Source: Pempheris klunzingeri (taxonomy: Eukaryota; Chordata; Actinopteri; Acropomatiformes; Pempheridae). From it: a stretch of DNA of 64,000 bases. The stretch covers positions 2,233,374-2,297,373 of the forward strand of contig NC_092014.1 of NCBI RefSeq assembly GCF_042242105.1, written 5' to 3'. The first letter of the stretch is position 1, and each line of letters starts with the position of its first letter. The notes under the pieces are model-generated. The model made no database searches. It saw nothing but the letters and a program-made list of their open reading frames with translations, and was not told the DNA's origin. Positions 1 to 30,050 of the stretch are shown here, piece by piece. Made by a program: the position numbers and the translations under genes.

Positions 1-2939
1 CTGTGAGTTTAATTAGAAGCTTTCTCCAAATAATGAGAAAGTTTTTCAAAATAATGAGAAATTATCTCAGAATAATGACTCAAAACGATCACTTAGGATC
101 TTAAAATAATGACGCTGAATCAAAATAATTCAAGATTCAACCGTTTTATTGTCACATGGACGCACAGTGAATCCTTGCTTTGGCCTTTCGCCTTCAATGC
201 TGCTTCAGGATTTAGAAAAAAACAACATACATTTATGTAGAAGTACTAATTCAAGTAGTAATAATTGTCTGTTCCACAGGGAGCTGTATGTGTGTATAAA
301 TAATGACTTAGTAGAGCAAGTCATACGTTACAGTTTCTCATTACAGTTAATTATGGGGCCTTTATTTAAAATCATCCATACATTAGACATCAGACAGGCT
401 TCTGAGCACAAAGGGACATTAAACATTGGCCCCAGACTTGAGCGGCTCTGGTCTGAAGTTACTATTGTTGTGTTGGGCCTTCAAAGATCCACATCAGTCA
501 CACCCAGTTTAGAGGAATCAGGTGTCTGCACTGAACCGCTGACCTCAATTTGGCTGCAAAGACACACAGAATACAAAACAATAAGCCAAATCCAGCAGCC
601 TCGGCCATACAGGCGGGACGTTTTCCTCACAAGCGAAACCCTTTCAGCTCTACGTGCGAACAGAAGCTCCTCTGAGGCTTCGGGACCCGGACTGACTTCC
701 ACACATGATTTGGCTTTCCTGCGGCCGCGCTGAGGAGTGTCGAACGGGAACAGACGTTGAAACCGTAAAAACGTTTATGGCTGCCGCTATAAATACAAAG
801 AGGGGGGGGGGGGGACACCGGCGCTGTGTGATCACACTCCTGAGCCCAGCAGCGACTGTAACGCTGAGCCACACTGAAACGCTCCAGCTGTGACACAAGA
901 CGAAGTCCGGTTCAGCTAAAATGTGTTTCTGACAGCAGACAGCTGCCGACTGAAGAGCTGAAACGCTCAGAGAGACAAAACACGTACAGAGGACGCTCTT
1001 CCACAGACGCCTCGGTGAACTTCTGCTTACATGTCTCTGCTTTTGGGATATTTTGATCAAATCCTACAACAGGACTGGACTGATGCGTCTTCTCCTTCTC
1101 AATCAGAAGTTTAAGGCAGAGCTGTAACACTCAGCCCGTTCATTGAGTAGTTGTCAACTATTTTGATATCGATTAATTATTTTGAGTCATTTTCTGATTG
1201 CAGCTTCTTAAATGTGAATACTTCCTGGTTTCTTTCCTCTTCTATGACAGTAAACTGAATATCTTTGTGTTGTGGACAAAACAAGACATTTTGGCTTTTA
1301 AAGACCCAAAAAAAACCAATTGATTAATCTAGAAAATGGTGTAAAGATTGTTGAATGAGTATTATTTTGGTTAAGTATCCTTCAGGAGGTCAGTAACGAC
1401 CTTCCAGACGTTAATTCTTGTTATTGGTATCGAATACTCGGCTTTTTATCTGCTCTATGCTTCCATATGTCAGAGCTGCAGCTTCAGTTGGAGCAGTTAC
1501 ACTAAATATCATATCATATCATCCTTTTGAATCTGTAAGCGTGAGGCAAAACAATCTAAATACTTTGATTGTTGTTTTCTAAATGATGAACCAGCTAGTT
1601 CCATATTCTTCCATCCCTGCAATAGTCTGTAATAGTCTGTAAATGCATTGGTGAGAACTATTTCATGCTTATACCTTGTTTTTTCTCATTTCAAGGGTTG
1701 AAAAGAAACCACGTTTATGCAACGACACTCGACTGGATGCTCCGTTCAACCGAAGGCATCGTCTCAAATGTCCAATTTAGTGAATTCTCTTGAATATTCT
1801 GAGCGTCAGTGAAAAGTTAAACTGTGGACGCAGAGAAATAAAAAGGCACCCAAAGCAGTAAAACACAGTGGAAGTGAAGTTTGAGAGTGTAGGAGTTTTT
1901 AAAAGTGTCCTCTTAGAGCCTGCAGGTGTTTAAATGAGGAGGTTTCAGCCTCTGAGACACACTGAGAAGGTTTTACATGATAAAAAGCTTCAACACTGGA
2001 TGCTGAACGTCACTTTCTTCAATTGTATAAAATCCAGTTTTCTTCTCCTTTTCTAACAAAAAGACTTCACAGCACTAGTCTTTGGTCTTATTCTTCAGCT
2101 CCTGGCCATGTTTACACCCTCAGCAGTCTTCATGATAACAGAATATGAACCTGCCATGTGGTTCGGCTTGGGGTTGTCTGTTGCAACTCACACTTAGATT
2201 CAAATTTCAGCACCGTGGCCTTGTGAGTTTTCCACTCAAAACAGTTGTACATTATTTTAAAAAATCAGGTTTTCCTGCACACCTCTGCAGCGTGTGCCAT
2301 CAGGCAGCCAATACATGTTATTAGATGTTGGCACAAAGCCTGCTGCATGTTTACTGAGGAGATTTACCCCTCAGGAATTAAAATTTGGGAGCAAAATGAC
2401 GAGGTGCTACGATGCTCTGTAGCTTTGTACCTAAAACTACAATAGATTTAGCAGCAGAACAAATAAGAGAGCGCTGCGTTGAGCTACATGCTAACATCAG
2501 CATGCTAGTATGATATCAAACATGTTAAACATCTTATTTAGCATGTTAGCAACATAAAGTAGAGCTGAGGCTGGTGGGATTAGCTCTGCAGGTATTTATT
2601 AAAAGACCAACTCTGAGGGGACCATGAATGTCTAACATCAATCCATACGGTGAGTATGGACACGCCTACAAGCTTGTCATGTTATCGGCTCCATACTTCA
2701 TCTGTGCAGAATGTAAACAGTCCCTCTGCAGCGACAGCACCTTTCCTCTCCGACCCCCCCTCCCCCCCACGTCGGCTCACATCTACTGTGATTGTTGACT
2801 TTGTGTTTCAGTGTGGCTGAGCTAACGGAGACCCAGACCCTCCTCAAAGACCTTTAACATGCAGCTGCCAAGTCTGAAACCCAAACCTGACCCCGAAGCA
2901 TCATCTCACCAGACTAATATGGACTCCCCATGATGCACT

Positions 2940-3290
2940 GGGCTGCTCTCACCTCCCCTTCCTCTCCATCCTTATGCCTCATGTCTCTTTAATGTCTGTT
3001 ACTTCCCCAGAGCCTCTGTGTTCCTTTTCTCATCCCTCAGGTTCCTGTGGATCCTGGTCCCGGTTCTCCGGCTTCATGAATCACTGCTGCGGACCGTCGC
3101 TGATTTTAGTGCTGCTATTATTAGTCATCTTCCTATTGTCGGCACCACAGCTGCTGTCTGTTCTCTCTCTCTCTGACAGAAAGCCGCCCACCTCTCAGCC
3201 TGGTTCTGTTCGAGGTTTCTTCCCGTTAAAGGGGAGTTTTTGAATCCTTAACTCTGCTCTTTACAGAAAGCGTCTTGAGATAACGCTGTA
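2940..3290 (+). repeat. LINE 3'-tail-like fragment (L2/Maui-like)
   Basis: The segment carries the phrase series typical of a very common teleost retroposon tail: a GTTCGAGGTTTCTTCC-type block, a 'gttaaaggggagttttt' block, and a 'gtcttgagataacgctgt' block near 3,270. It is truncated on both sides, and the simple-repeat tail usually seen after it is absent. Assignment to an L2-type family is from memory of similar fish sequences; the exact family is not certain. Confidence 0.5.
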
Positions 3291-4130
3291 ATATTTTATC
3301 CACTAACAACACACAGCGGTCGGGCTCATTAGGAATCAATGAATTACATCTGAAAAGAACAGAACCTGAGCGCAAAAGCTTTACACGACAAAACGACCTG
3401 AACCAGAGCCGAGCCCACTGTTGGGCGCTCACATTTTTCAAAATAAAAGCCCGAAAACACGTTACACCTCTTCTAAGAAAACGATCCTGCATCACATCAG
3501 GGTCATCATCCTCACACCCTACACCTGTGCTTTGACCAGATTTCCTTCTGCGTGGTGCAATTTCTCGCTGTAACCTCAGCGCTACTTCACTCGATTTAAC
3601 ACTTACAGCATTATTATGATCTCATAAATGAACGGCTCTGTTGTAGTCAAATGTCAGCAGGCCGTGACAGAGAGCCAGTGTGAACAATACCCTGAAAGTG
3701 AGGCAGCTACAATGAATTCAGTCATTAATCTTTCCCAACTGTGACATTTCACAATATCTTCAGTAAAAAAAACGCCCGTTATGTTATCTTATCCTCAATA
3801 TGCTCTTCGTTATTTGAGCTGCATCACCCAGCTCATCTTTACACAGAACTAAACTCGAGGAAACATGTTGATTGTAATAATTGTGGAGGTCATCTGTGAT
3901 CTGAATCCTGTGAGAATCTGCCATGTCGCAGCAATATTTCAGTACCGTGCTGGACAAGCCAACTGCAGTGGATGTCAAGCAACTGCCGCAACCACAATAA
4001 TCACTTTTTCTTTTTTTTTTCCAAACACAGTGTGTGTGTGTGTGTGTGTGTGTGACTGGAGCTACTGATGAACGCGCTGATGAGAGTGTGGCTTCAGACG
4101 CCTCTGCAGCGGCTGTGCAGCACTTAAATA

Positions 4131-4290
4131 TGGGCAAGACGCTGAACCCCAAAGTGTGTGTGTGTGTGTGAGAATCATTAGTTCCCTCCTGATGGCATGA
4201 TGGCGGGTTGGCAACCTCCCATCAGTGTATGAATGGTGTGTGTAGTGTTGCAGCGCTTTGAGTGGTCAAAAAGACTAGAGAGGCTACAAA
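4131..4290 (+). repeat. SINE 3' half (tRNA-derived fish SINE, 5'-truncated)
   Basis: The text reads 'gggcaagacgctgaacccc', then a region ending in 'gcagcgctttgagtggtc' and 'aagactaga'. These are the body and tail of a widespread teleost tRNA-derived SINE. The tRNA-like head is missing. A related copy that keeps its head lies on the minus strand at 31,150-31,343. Confidence 0.6.
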
Positions 4291-5351
4291 CGTTCAGTCC
4301 ATTAAAAGCAGAAACACACCGCAGGACTTGGGGAGTGTCGGGGGGGGGGGGCATCATGAGAGTGACATCATGGGTGAGGACTGAGAAGCTGAGAAAAATA
4401 CTGGTGTAGGCCTGTCTATTGAAAACCGTGTCGTCTTTGTCAGTTAAAAAGCAGCAATAATGTGTCAGACGTTTTATTGAGTTCCCCTTTTAGCGAAAGG
4501 CTCCGAGAGTCGTCCATCGTCTCTGCCGCTGTGCTCAACCTGCTCAGGTGTGTCTCCGACTGAGGAGCCTCATGGCCCTGGGTAACACCGGTTATTAGCC
4601 ATAATAACAATAACAACAGCGCTAATATTGCTATTACTGTGCACCACGCTACAAGACGACATCCCCACATGTCACTTGTCTTGTAAAATGTGTGTCTCAG
4701 CAGCTCTGTGATTTTGGGATTCTATTTTTTTTTTTTACTTCTTTCTACCTGTTTTCTGGTCGAGAGTCACGTAGGCTGCGTTGGCAATGATTTAAGCTTG
4801 GACAGCATCACTTTTGGGTGCTAAACTCTGGATGCTCATCTCGCTGCACAGCAGGATGCAGATGTGGCGCAGAGCCTTGGCATCATATCCAGGGTTTAAT
4901 ATCAGCTGATTCAAGTAAAATACAGACTTTTGCGAATGCGGCACACCGAACACAGACGTTTCTAAATCACACGAGCTCGTCAGGTAACACCAGCCACGTG
5001 CAAACAGGTGTTAGGACTCCTTAAACAGGGGAAGACAGGTTGAATGTATATGATGGGCTGTCTTGACACTGGTGAAATGCTCACACAGGGCCGCATCTAA
5101 TGATTATTTTCTTTACAGATGAATCTCTCGTTCTCATATTTATTTGGAAAATGTCAGGAAATACTAAAATTGTCCACAATAATCACAAAAAAATGTATGT
5201 ATCTGAAAAAAAAACACTATCCAACATCTATCCAACACTTAAATAGATTCAATTTACACATGTAAAACAGAAAAGCAGCAACAATTTAGGGAACCTCGTG
5301 GAGGATCAGCCCCGTGTTAGGAAGCACCACACTCAGCTCCTGGTCGTACAG

Positions 5352-5354
<3 letters not shown>

Positions 5355-5415
<61 letters not shown>
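5355..5415. repeat. (AC)n microsatellite
   Basis: About 30 uninterrupted AC dinucleotides inside usp34 intron 1. They generate spurious Thr/His and Cys/Val ORFs on both strands. Confidence 0.97.
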
Positions 5416-5421
<6 letters not shown>

Positions 5422-6060
5422 TGCTGCTGCAGCAAATCAGAGGTCGCAGGTCACCCGCAGACAGAGCACATGGACCTGCCAGTCTTGTAGACAGAGCTGT
5501 CACAGCTGACAGCGCCCTGCTGGGGGACCCCCATCGCCGACCCTCCACAACGCTGGCGTGTAGCGGCGAGGCTGTAAACGCCCAGCAGGCCTCACCGTGT
5601 CCCATAAACACAAAAATACAACTGTGTGGAGTGTGTCAGCTCGCAGCAAAACTTTACCCCTCATCCAACTTAACTCTGACCATGAAAACCTCAAACCACA
5701 GTCTTAAGAGGAACACACATGTACATTCTTATCTGTTGGCCCACTCCTTTAAACACATTACAGAATGTTTTTCACACTGCCAGTAGGAACAGAAACACTA
5801 AAATGTTTCTGTAGCACCGAGTATCAAAAGCTGTGAGGCTCAGCACTGGATGCTTGTTCATCCTGAAGATGAACCAAACTGATTCAAATCAAAATGTTGC
5901 CAGTTTGAAGCAAAAGATCTTTGGATTTTGTCAAAAACCCATAAAAAAGTATGTTGTGGTTTTAGCCACAGTAAGTCAGGTATTGTACCAGTTCTGGTAT
6001 GATGATACCCAGCTCTAGTCGTGATGGGACACACACAGTCGTAAAAATGCCCGCATGGTA

Positions 6061-6094
6061 CGGCTTGGCTTGGCTTGGCTTGGCTTGGCTTGGC
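6061..6094. repeat. (GGCTT)n pentanucleotide repeat
   Basis: About six and a half copies of a GGCTT unit in usp34 intron 1. The flanks (the 'aaagtaccaggtacc' text near 6,190 and 'ggaaacgggccataag' near 6,270) look like parts of a small DNA transposon, but I could not define its ends. Confidence 0.85.
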
Positions 6095-7349
6095 CCTACT
6101 ACACTTGTTTTTACTACCTGGCACTTTTCTCGATAATATTTTCCACTACAGATCGTACACGCTCAATGTTGAGGAAGGCAACACACAAAAAAGTACCAGG
6201 TACCAGATACTATCCACAACGTTTGCCAACAAAAAGGGAAAAAACAAGTGCAGCCATAACAATCAGTGGAAACGGGCCATAAGCTCCACAAAGTGACTTC
6301 TAGCATGCGGAGGAATGAAGGGAAAAATTAAAGCCACTTGTTTGACTTCCGATTACCGAGCAACACCTCACATGTGTGAACATCAACTTAACAACCTGCC
6401 CTGGGAACAGATTCAGACCCTCGTACACACAGTAACATCAGAAAACAGTCCTCTGATCGCTGTCTGGGTCGTTTATTCTCCCATTCACTGGCCTGGCCTG
6501 TACAAGAACACCAGACACACCGTCACAGAAACTGACAACTTCACAAAAAAACAGACATTTTGTGTGTCCTTCTGCTCTGGGGGGGCGTTTTCCATCCTTT
6601 GGTTTAGGGCTCCTGTGCTCCAGTGAAGTGGAGTCTTAACACCGCAGCAGACAATGATATTTCAGACAATAGTACGCTTCTAACTTTGTGTCAGCTGTTT
6701 GTTTTTTCCTGTTCCAACACGACAATGCCCCCAGAGCACGACACCGGGTCCACTGGACTGGACTGGCCTGCACGAAGCCCCGACTTCCACCTCATCTGAC
6801 GCTTTTGGGACGAGCTGGAACGTCAACTGGAAGCCCAACAGTGCTCCACTGCCAACCTGCTCAGACCAACACGCCTGCACGTCTATCAGGAATAGAAAAT
6901 TAACCATATTGACCTTTAGACATCATATTAGACATCATACGACTAACTCACTGTTATTTAGACGTGATGTCACATTATTTTGTGTTCAGCCACAGAGTCT
7001 CTGCCGGTCCACCACAGGTTTAATACCTGTCAGTAGAACCGCATCACGCGTGCATCTCCTGTGCAGGAGAGCTATAAAGGACGCACATCCCAGCAGCCAA
7101 ACCCTGAAGTGTTGTGGGAAGTGCTCCCAGAAGACAGGAGCCTGTTATAGCTGCAGAATAACGCCTGTGGTTTGGAAATGACATGTTCAGCCTTCACATG
7201 TGTGTCTGTCCATATACTTTCAGCTACACAGCTCACCCTCACAGGTGGATTTGGAAGGTGTTCACCGGCCAGTTAACAACATTATCAAACTTGTGGAGGA
7301 GACACTGGTGCAACAGTCAGGTGTTAAAGTGGGCTGCTGCAGGAGGAGC

Positions 7350-7352
<3 letters not shown>

Positions 7353-7384
<32 letters not shown>
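7353..7384. repeat. (CA)n microsatellite
   Basis: Sixteen CA dinucleotides within usp34 intron 1. Confidence 0.95.
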
Positions 7385-7386
<2 letters not shown>

Positions 7387-8610
7387 AAGATGGAGCTACA
7401 CGGGGAACAAACAGTCAGCCACTGCATGGCAACGGCTGTAAAAACAGTGTTATAACACAAAAGGCTTTGTCCCGAGTCTCAGACACCTCTGGAGTGCAGC
7501 AGGGCCTGGTTAGCACGCCTGGACTAACGGCTAACTTGGAGCTATAAAGCCAGCCTTGTATTTACGTTTGCAGGCTTAAATTGACGGTAGCCCTGCTCGG
7601 TGAAAACGGGATTTCGTGGCAAGATCGGGACCAAATTGACCACGAAAAAGGGAGCCAGGAGTGAGCATCGTGTGCACAAGACATCGGCCATAATAAAAAA
7701 AAAACAACACACATCCCCAACCTAGCGAGGATTAACGATGTGCCGAAATATGCGCCTCGTTGCAGCCATTAATTTTCTGGGCTAGCTTGGTTGCCGCTAG
7801 CTTACTCCGCTAAACGTTTAACAGACTCGTCCAAAACACACAGAAGGAGAAACACAGCATCGTGTTGGTGTCAGCGATATTAACCGAGAAAGTGTTATTG
7901 ACAGTCAGCAGGCCATTTTGAACTGTGAATGTGACCGTCCGCAAAACACAATGGGTGGACAGCTAGCAGACTGACCTGACAAACACATCAAACAAAGTCA
8001 GCCTGCTAGCTAAAGCTAAACTAGCTAACTTAGCTAACTTCCATTAAAAAAAAAAAAAAAAAAAAAAATCCGTGTTTCGAGTTTCTAACAGCAGCTGCGT
8101 CCTTCAAACCCGCCTCACTGCTCCGTGATCAATAACTGATAAATAACTGAAGTCATGGCTGTAATGTCACGCTAATTTTTTTTTAAAAACCCCACCGAGG
8201 TCGTGGGATTTTCAGTGGGTTTGGTGGTGAGCTAGTTCTGTGAGGAGTGTTTGACAGACAGGCCCCAAAAAACTGACTGCCAGTTTGGATGGAGGAGGAA
8301 AAAAAAAAAAAAAAAAAAAAAAAATCCTGCATTTGCATTCATATCAAATCGACACGGTGTGACACGAAGACACGAGTGTCACCGGCTGTAAAACACGCAG
8401 ACACGCTTGTCATCGCGTCCACTGACTTGTGGCTGGAGGAGTCTGGATGGGGAAAGACGAGCCAGTGGAGAAAACACACAAAGTTATATTCGGCTAGCCT
8501 CCTAGCTAGCACGCTCCCATTGAGATTGAATGGGCAGCGATGCTAACGGGCTAGCCGCTACTCCAAGCATCGCCTCGTTAAAGGGTAGAAATGATTTTTT
8601 GCTCACTTAC

Positions 8611-8653
8611 TTTCATTTAAAACCTCCACCAGCTCGGCGCAGTTTTCACACAT
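8611..8653 (-). CDS. usp34: USP34 ubiquitin carboxyl-terminal hydrolase, first coding exon only
   Basis: USP34 is a very large deubiquitinase (about 3,500 residues in mammals) with a USP-type cysteine protease domain; it has been linked to Wnt signalling. Only the N-terminal exon is here. Reading leftward from the ATG at 8,653-8,651 gives MCENCAELVEVLNE plus the first base of the next codon, followed by a strong donor (GTAAGTGA, 8,610 downward). Human USP34 begins MCENCADLVEVLNE as I recall it, so 13 of 14 residues agree. The ATG has A at -3, a good initiation context. A second ATG at 8,660-8,658 lies 7 nt upstream in another frame and opens a four-codon reading frame (M-N-N-V-stop) that overlaps the true start. 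The call also fits the position, since usp34 precedes xpo1 on the same strand in human. The exon is too short to appear as a standalone ORF. Confidence 0.85.
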
Positions 8654-9070
8654 TGTTCATGAAGAGGAGAGAAAAAAAAACGGAGTGCTCCTACTCAAAC
8701 CATCGCACTGGGAGCTGTTGTTGGCTGGCAGTTGGCTGTTTTTGGGGCAAAAAAAGGCCCAGTGGAGGCAGTGATTGGTGAAGGTTATCCCACTAAACGG
8801 AACCAGTGGAGACAAAAAGGTGCAGAAGGTGATTTGCATCCACGCGAAGTTGATGAACACCAAAAGTTTAGAGGCACAGGAGGGTGGAAATCGAGTCAGT
8901 CTCCAATCTGAGCGTTACTTGAGAGAGCAGATACAGCAGCCATGTTGAAAAAGGAGGGGTGGGGGGGAGCGACACAGAGTGGAGAGCGTTCGGCACTTTC
9001 CGGCCTGTCTCCTTCGCCCGTTCGTTCGTCTTCGGTAATCTCGCGATATTTCCCACATTGGAGCGATATT
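8654..9070 (-). promoter_or_regulatory. usp34: Probable usp34 5'UTR and promoter
   Basis: This is the region upstream of the usp34 start on the minus strand. It is richer in CpG than its surroundings (8,980-9,050) and contains TCTCGCGA at 9,039-9,046, the core of the TCTCGCGAGA-type element found in many housekeeping promoters. An ETS-like CCGGAAAG lies near 8,998 on the minus strand. No TATA box is evident. The transcription start cannot be fixed from sequence. Confidence 0.5.
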
Positions 9071-10480
9071 TCCAACAACCTTTGATTATCTCAAGGGCAA
9101 AATAATCTACATAACACAACAAAATACCAATACTAATATTAATAATACAAACCCAAACATTGATACTTGTATGTGATACTTTAAACTTTTATTTACATTT
9201 TCTCTGGTTTCTATTTGTCTCTAGTTCCATGTTATTCTGTGAATTAATTAAAGTTTGTGACAAATATACATAAGTCAATAAAGTGAATCCCTACTAAAAT
9301 ATAAAGCTTATGTAATATCTGACAACTGGCCTTTTATTGCTTTTTATATCTACTGCTCTCAATAACCTTAGATTTCATATTTTTATTGCTTTTATATTCT
9401 ATTTTATACTATGCCATATCTTTTGATTTATCATTTAGCCTTTATCTGCACCTTTTACTGCTGTTATATATTTATTACTTTGTCCCAGTTTTTAGATATA
9501 TACGCATCATATATGTGTGTGTGACGATGAACATCAAAAATCTTTAATAAAAAACATGAAAATTAAAGCTAAAATATAAATGCTGTACGTTTCATGTGAC
9601 TATTATAGATATTAACATGTTTACATTGTTTTATATTTCAACATATTTGCATTTTCTCTCATTTGCCTCAGATTTCATGCACTTCTTTTGACTAAAAGGC
9701 GTGAAAGTCACATAATGAGGTTTATGTTCTAAGTCATGGCAGGAAAATAATAATAATTAATAAAGTAATAAATCTAATGTTACTCTTACAGAGACATCCC
9801 TTATTATCCAAATAGTTCAGACTGTGTGTTTCATCACAGAGATAAATGACTTTATAACATTTTACCATCAGACTCAGACGTCTGAACTTCTTCAGGCCCT
9901 CACAATATCGTTTGTGTGTGTGTGTTAGAAAACAGAACCAAACCTGCCAACAACTTCAGACTTTACCTGACGTCACATCTGGTGACTCATGCGGTTTCTT
10001 TCAGTCTAGATTAACATAAGCAGGCCGGCGCTCGTAGCTGCTTATAATCCTGCGATGTCACACTGTGCAGCTGTATCGATGCACTCACGCTAGTTTTATC
10101 AAATTACTTTATCATAATGAGCAGCAGCTCATTCTAAAGTCAGTTGACATTTTGTCCTGTTAAAGAGGGAACCACAAAAGGTGGAACTAACATGGCCGAT
10201 GGCTCCGTTCCAACAACGACTGGGAGAAAATATCTAAAATACCTGCTGTGAAAGAAGTCAGTTCAACTGTAGTTTGGCAGTTGTGACTCCAGTGCAATGC
10301 CCCCCTCCCTGTTTGGGGACTATTTCCTGTCAAATTACTCTAAATCTTTCAAAATCTTTTCAGAATGTCATTCGGAATAACGTTTAGGTCCTGGAGGACG
10401 AGCTGTGACATTCCCCGTCTTGTCCAGGCTTTCCATGACCTTCAGGGGGTTTTTTTGGGGTAAGAAGCAGAGTCAGATTT
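9071..10480. other. Intergenic spacer between usp34 (5' end) and xpo1 (3' end)
   Basis: AT-rich sequence between two genes in tandem on the minus strand. I see no exon, no long ORF and no clear transposon, only short poly-T and TATA-rich runs. Confidence 0.6.
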
Positions 10481-10489
10481 TTTTTTTTT

Positions 10490-11325
10490 TTTTGTAAAAA
10501 TAGCCAACTTTATATTCTCAGAGTACTAAGACAGCTTTACAAACAGGATGATATGCACACAGCCTTCCTTCTCATCCAAACACAGAGCGGTCCAACTGAA
10601 GGTCTGACTCAAGAGAGCCAGAGTAAAAGAAAGAAAAAAAAAAAACCAACAAACACACTGACAAACCAAAACAAGACAACAAAGGAAGCAAGGAAGTACA
10701 CGTCTACCCCTTGAGCATCACATTCGTCCTGCACCATGAGCATGGCACTTCTGAAACCAGAGCGATCCGCCAGCTAACCATCGTGTTTCAACATTATATA
10801 TTACATATTAACAAGTAGGAGAGGGGGTGAATAGAGGGAGTGAAGGGGGGGGGGGGGCTTAAAAATAACCTTGAATTCTTTCAACTTCATGCAGGTGGAA
10901 TAGAACCATAAAGCTTTAATTAGCAAAGAATTAACAAAAGATGGCATGTTGCACACACACACACACACACAAAATCTTTGTATAAAATAAGTTTGTAGGG
11001 GAAAAAAAAAAAAAAAAAAAGTCAGCGTCAGGGTGGAGGGGGGTTCAGGGGGACAATTCTCATTTACATATTGACATTGATTTGGTCGACGTACAACCGA
11101 GTGCTGGGGTCCTTCCTCTGGCCCCTCGTTCTCTTTTCACACACACAGACACACACTCTCACACACAAACACGCTTGAAAAGAAAAACAATTTATCAACA
11201 GGAAGCGTCTATTGTGACCTTTCTCCCCCCCCGCCCCCTCTTCCTCCTCCTCCTCCTCTTCAGAGCTGTTTTGTGCACGCTGCCGCCCGTCAATCCGTCC
11301 GTCCGTCCGTCAGTCTGCCGCCGCC
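10490..11325 (-). other. xpo1: xpo1 3'UTR (approximate)
   Basis: Sequence between the xpo1 stop codon (11,328-11,326) and a possible variant polyadenylation hexamer TATAAA on the minus strand at about 10,514-10,509. It includes AT-rich tracts on the minus strand near 10,860-11,000 that resemble my memory of the mammalian XPO1 3'UTR, and a CA run at 10,953-10,971. The distal end is a guess; no canonical AATAAA was found. Confidence 0.4.
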
Positions 11326-28643
<17,318 letters not shown>

Positions 28644-29271
28644 AGAGCTTCTGGAGTGGGGGGGCAGGGGGCGGGAGTGTTAATACTTCAACCACAGCAG
28701 CACACAATACTGAAACATGCAACAGAATATTACTGTAAGAAGTTTGCATGAACAAGTTTGCTATTATTTTAGAACAAGAGGGGTGAAGCTGTGCACCCAC
28801 AGCAGAGGAGTGACTTTAAGTTGTTTTCCTGACATGTTTCTTGTAGTAGCCACTCAGAGACATGCTCAGTGAAACATGTGTCAAAGGCAGACACCCTGAA
28901 GCTTCAGTCAGCCCTCGTGGTCCGACTGTGACACCCATTGAAACGAAGCAGAAACTTGCAACACACACAAAAAAGGAACGAAACAACGCCCCCACTTGGC
29001 TGACTGGGTGCGCACAGCTGCATCCACCACAGCCCGACTGGTGGACCAGTTTAGAGGCTATTCAGGGCAATTAAAGTGCGTGGAAACGAGCCCGAGGACC
29101 CCGCAGAGTCCCCTCGGCTACACCACCTTGTCACGCTGGTTTTCCAACAGCTCGTAACAACCAAACAACCCAAACAAAAACCCCACATTACTTTCCGAGA
29201 CTGACTGACTGATGCTAATGCTAGCCCACGCTGGGTGAGTTAGGTGTTACTGTTGATCGGGCTCGACTTAC

Positions 29272-29990
29272 CTGGTGTGTCCGGTCCGCTCGTCAAAAAC
29301 AAGTGTTAGTTAGCTGGTGTGGCTCGAAGATCCGGAATATTTCTCTCCTGAACGCGATGAAAGCAGCCGGGCGGTGTTATCTCATTGCACACCCTCACGC
29401 TGCTCCTAACCTTCGATGTAGCTAAATGCTAACGTTAGCCTTTTCCTGGATGACACTTAGCGGCGCTGCCTTAAAAAATACCGTTACCGCTGGATACCTA
29501 TCGGCGCACTTATCGGGCTCCCCGCACGTTACCTCAGCCTATTGTCTCTCCTCTCCAACCAGTCTGAAACATTTCTCCCGTTAGCTACCAATAACCACAG
29601 CCGACTCCCACCAGGCTACTAGCAACCTAGCGTGCTAATGGAAAAGTCAATGATGATTCCACTCTGCGGGCTAATGTTAAGCTAAGCTAACAGCACAGAT
29701 TCACGGAGACACACTCGGAGCGGTATTCCGGGTCATAACCGCGAGGTGAAAGAGTCTCGTTTTTATTTCTGATTCTATTCGCACACACTGTTGGAGAGCA
29801 GAGATGTTTTAATGCGTGCAAGTGTGCTCTTCCTCTAAGCTCATGCTTCCAACCACGGACCGGTTGAAACCGGTTGAGACCGGGATATTCATTCTCGCTG
29901 TTTCGGCCCGCCGCGCGCCGCGTAAAATTTGGACTACGTACCCGCCCACCCGGCGCCCGATTGGTCGCGCCGGCGCTGACGTCATGGCGT
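29272..29990 (-). promoter_or_regulatory. xpo1: xpo1 non-coding exon 1 and GC-rich promoter
   Basis: A donor (CAG|GTAAGT on the minus strand) at 29,272/29,271 marks the end of a non-coding first exon, joined to exon 2 (acceptor after 28,650; ATG at 28,643). The stretch 29,900-29,990 is CpG-dense. It carries an inverted CCAAT box (ATTGG at 29,960-29,964) and a perfect CRE palindrome TGACGTCA at 29,977-29,984. Mammalian XPO1 is known to be driven by NF-Y and Sp1 sites, which fits the CCAAT box and GC content. The exact transcription start is not visible. Confidence 0.6.
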
Positions 29991-30050
29991 GTCATAGGCT
30001 GGGTGGAGCTGTCAATCTGGCTCAGCCTCCCTGATGAGGAACAACAACAA

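Larger units (their letters stand above)
1..8610 (-). other. usp34: Intron 1 of usp34 (5' part of the gene), no exon seen
   Basis: The splice donor that ends the first usp34 coding exon is at 8,610, so everything to its left should be intron 1, continuing past the window edge. I looked on the minus strand for the expected exon 2 (the residues that follow the N-terminal MCENCAELVEVLNE in vertebrate USP34) and did not find it. The stretch holds microsatellites, SINE and LINE fragments, poly-A runs and short AT-rich sequence. The apparent ORFs here (for example 149-733 and 5,298-5,786) resemble no protein family I recognise, and several run through CA repeats. Confidence 0.65.

Noticed and set aside
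149-733. 194-residue plus-strand ORF near the left edge
   Set aside because: No recognisable domain, no splice context and no family resemblance; it lies in usp34 intron 1.
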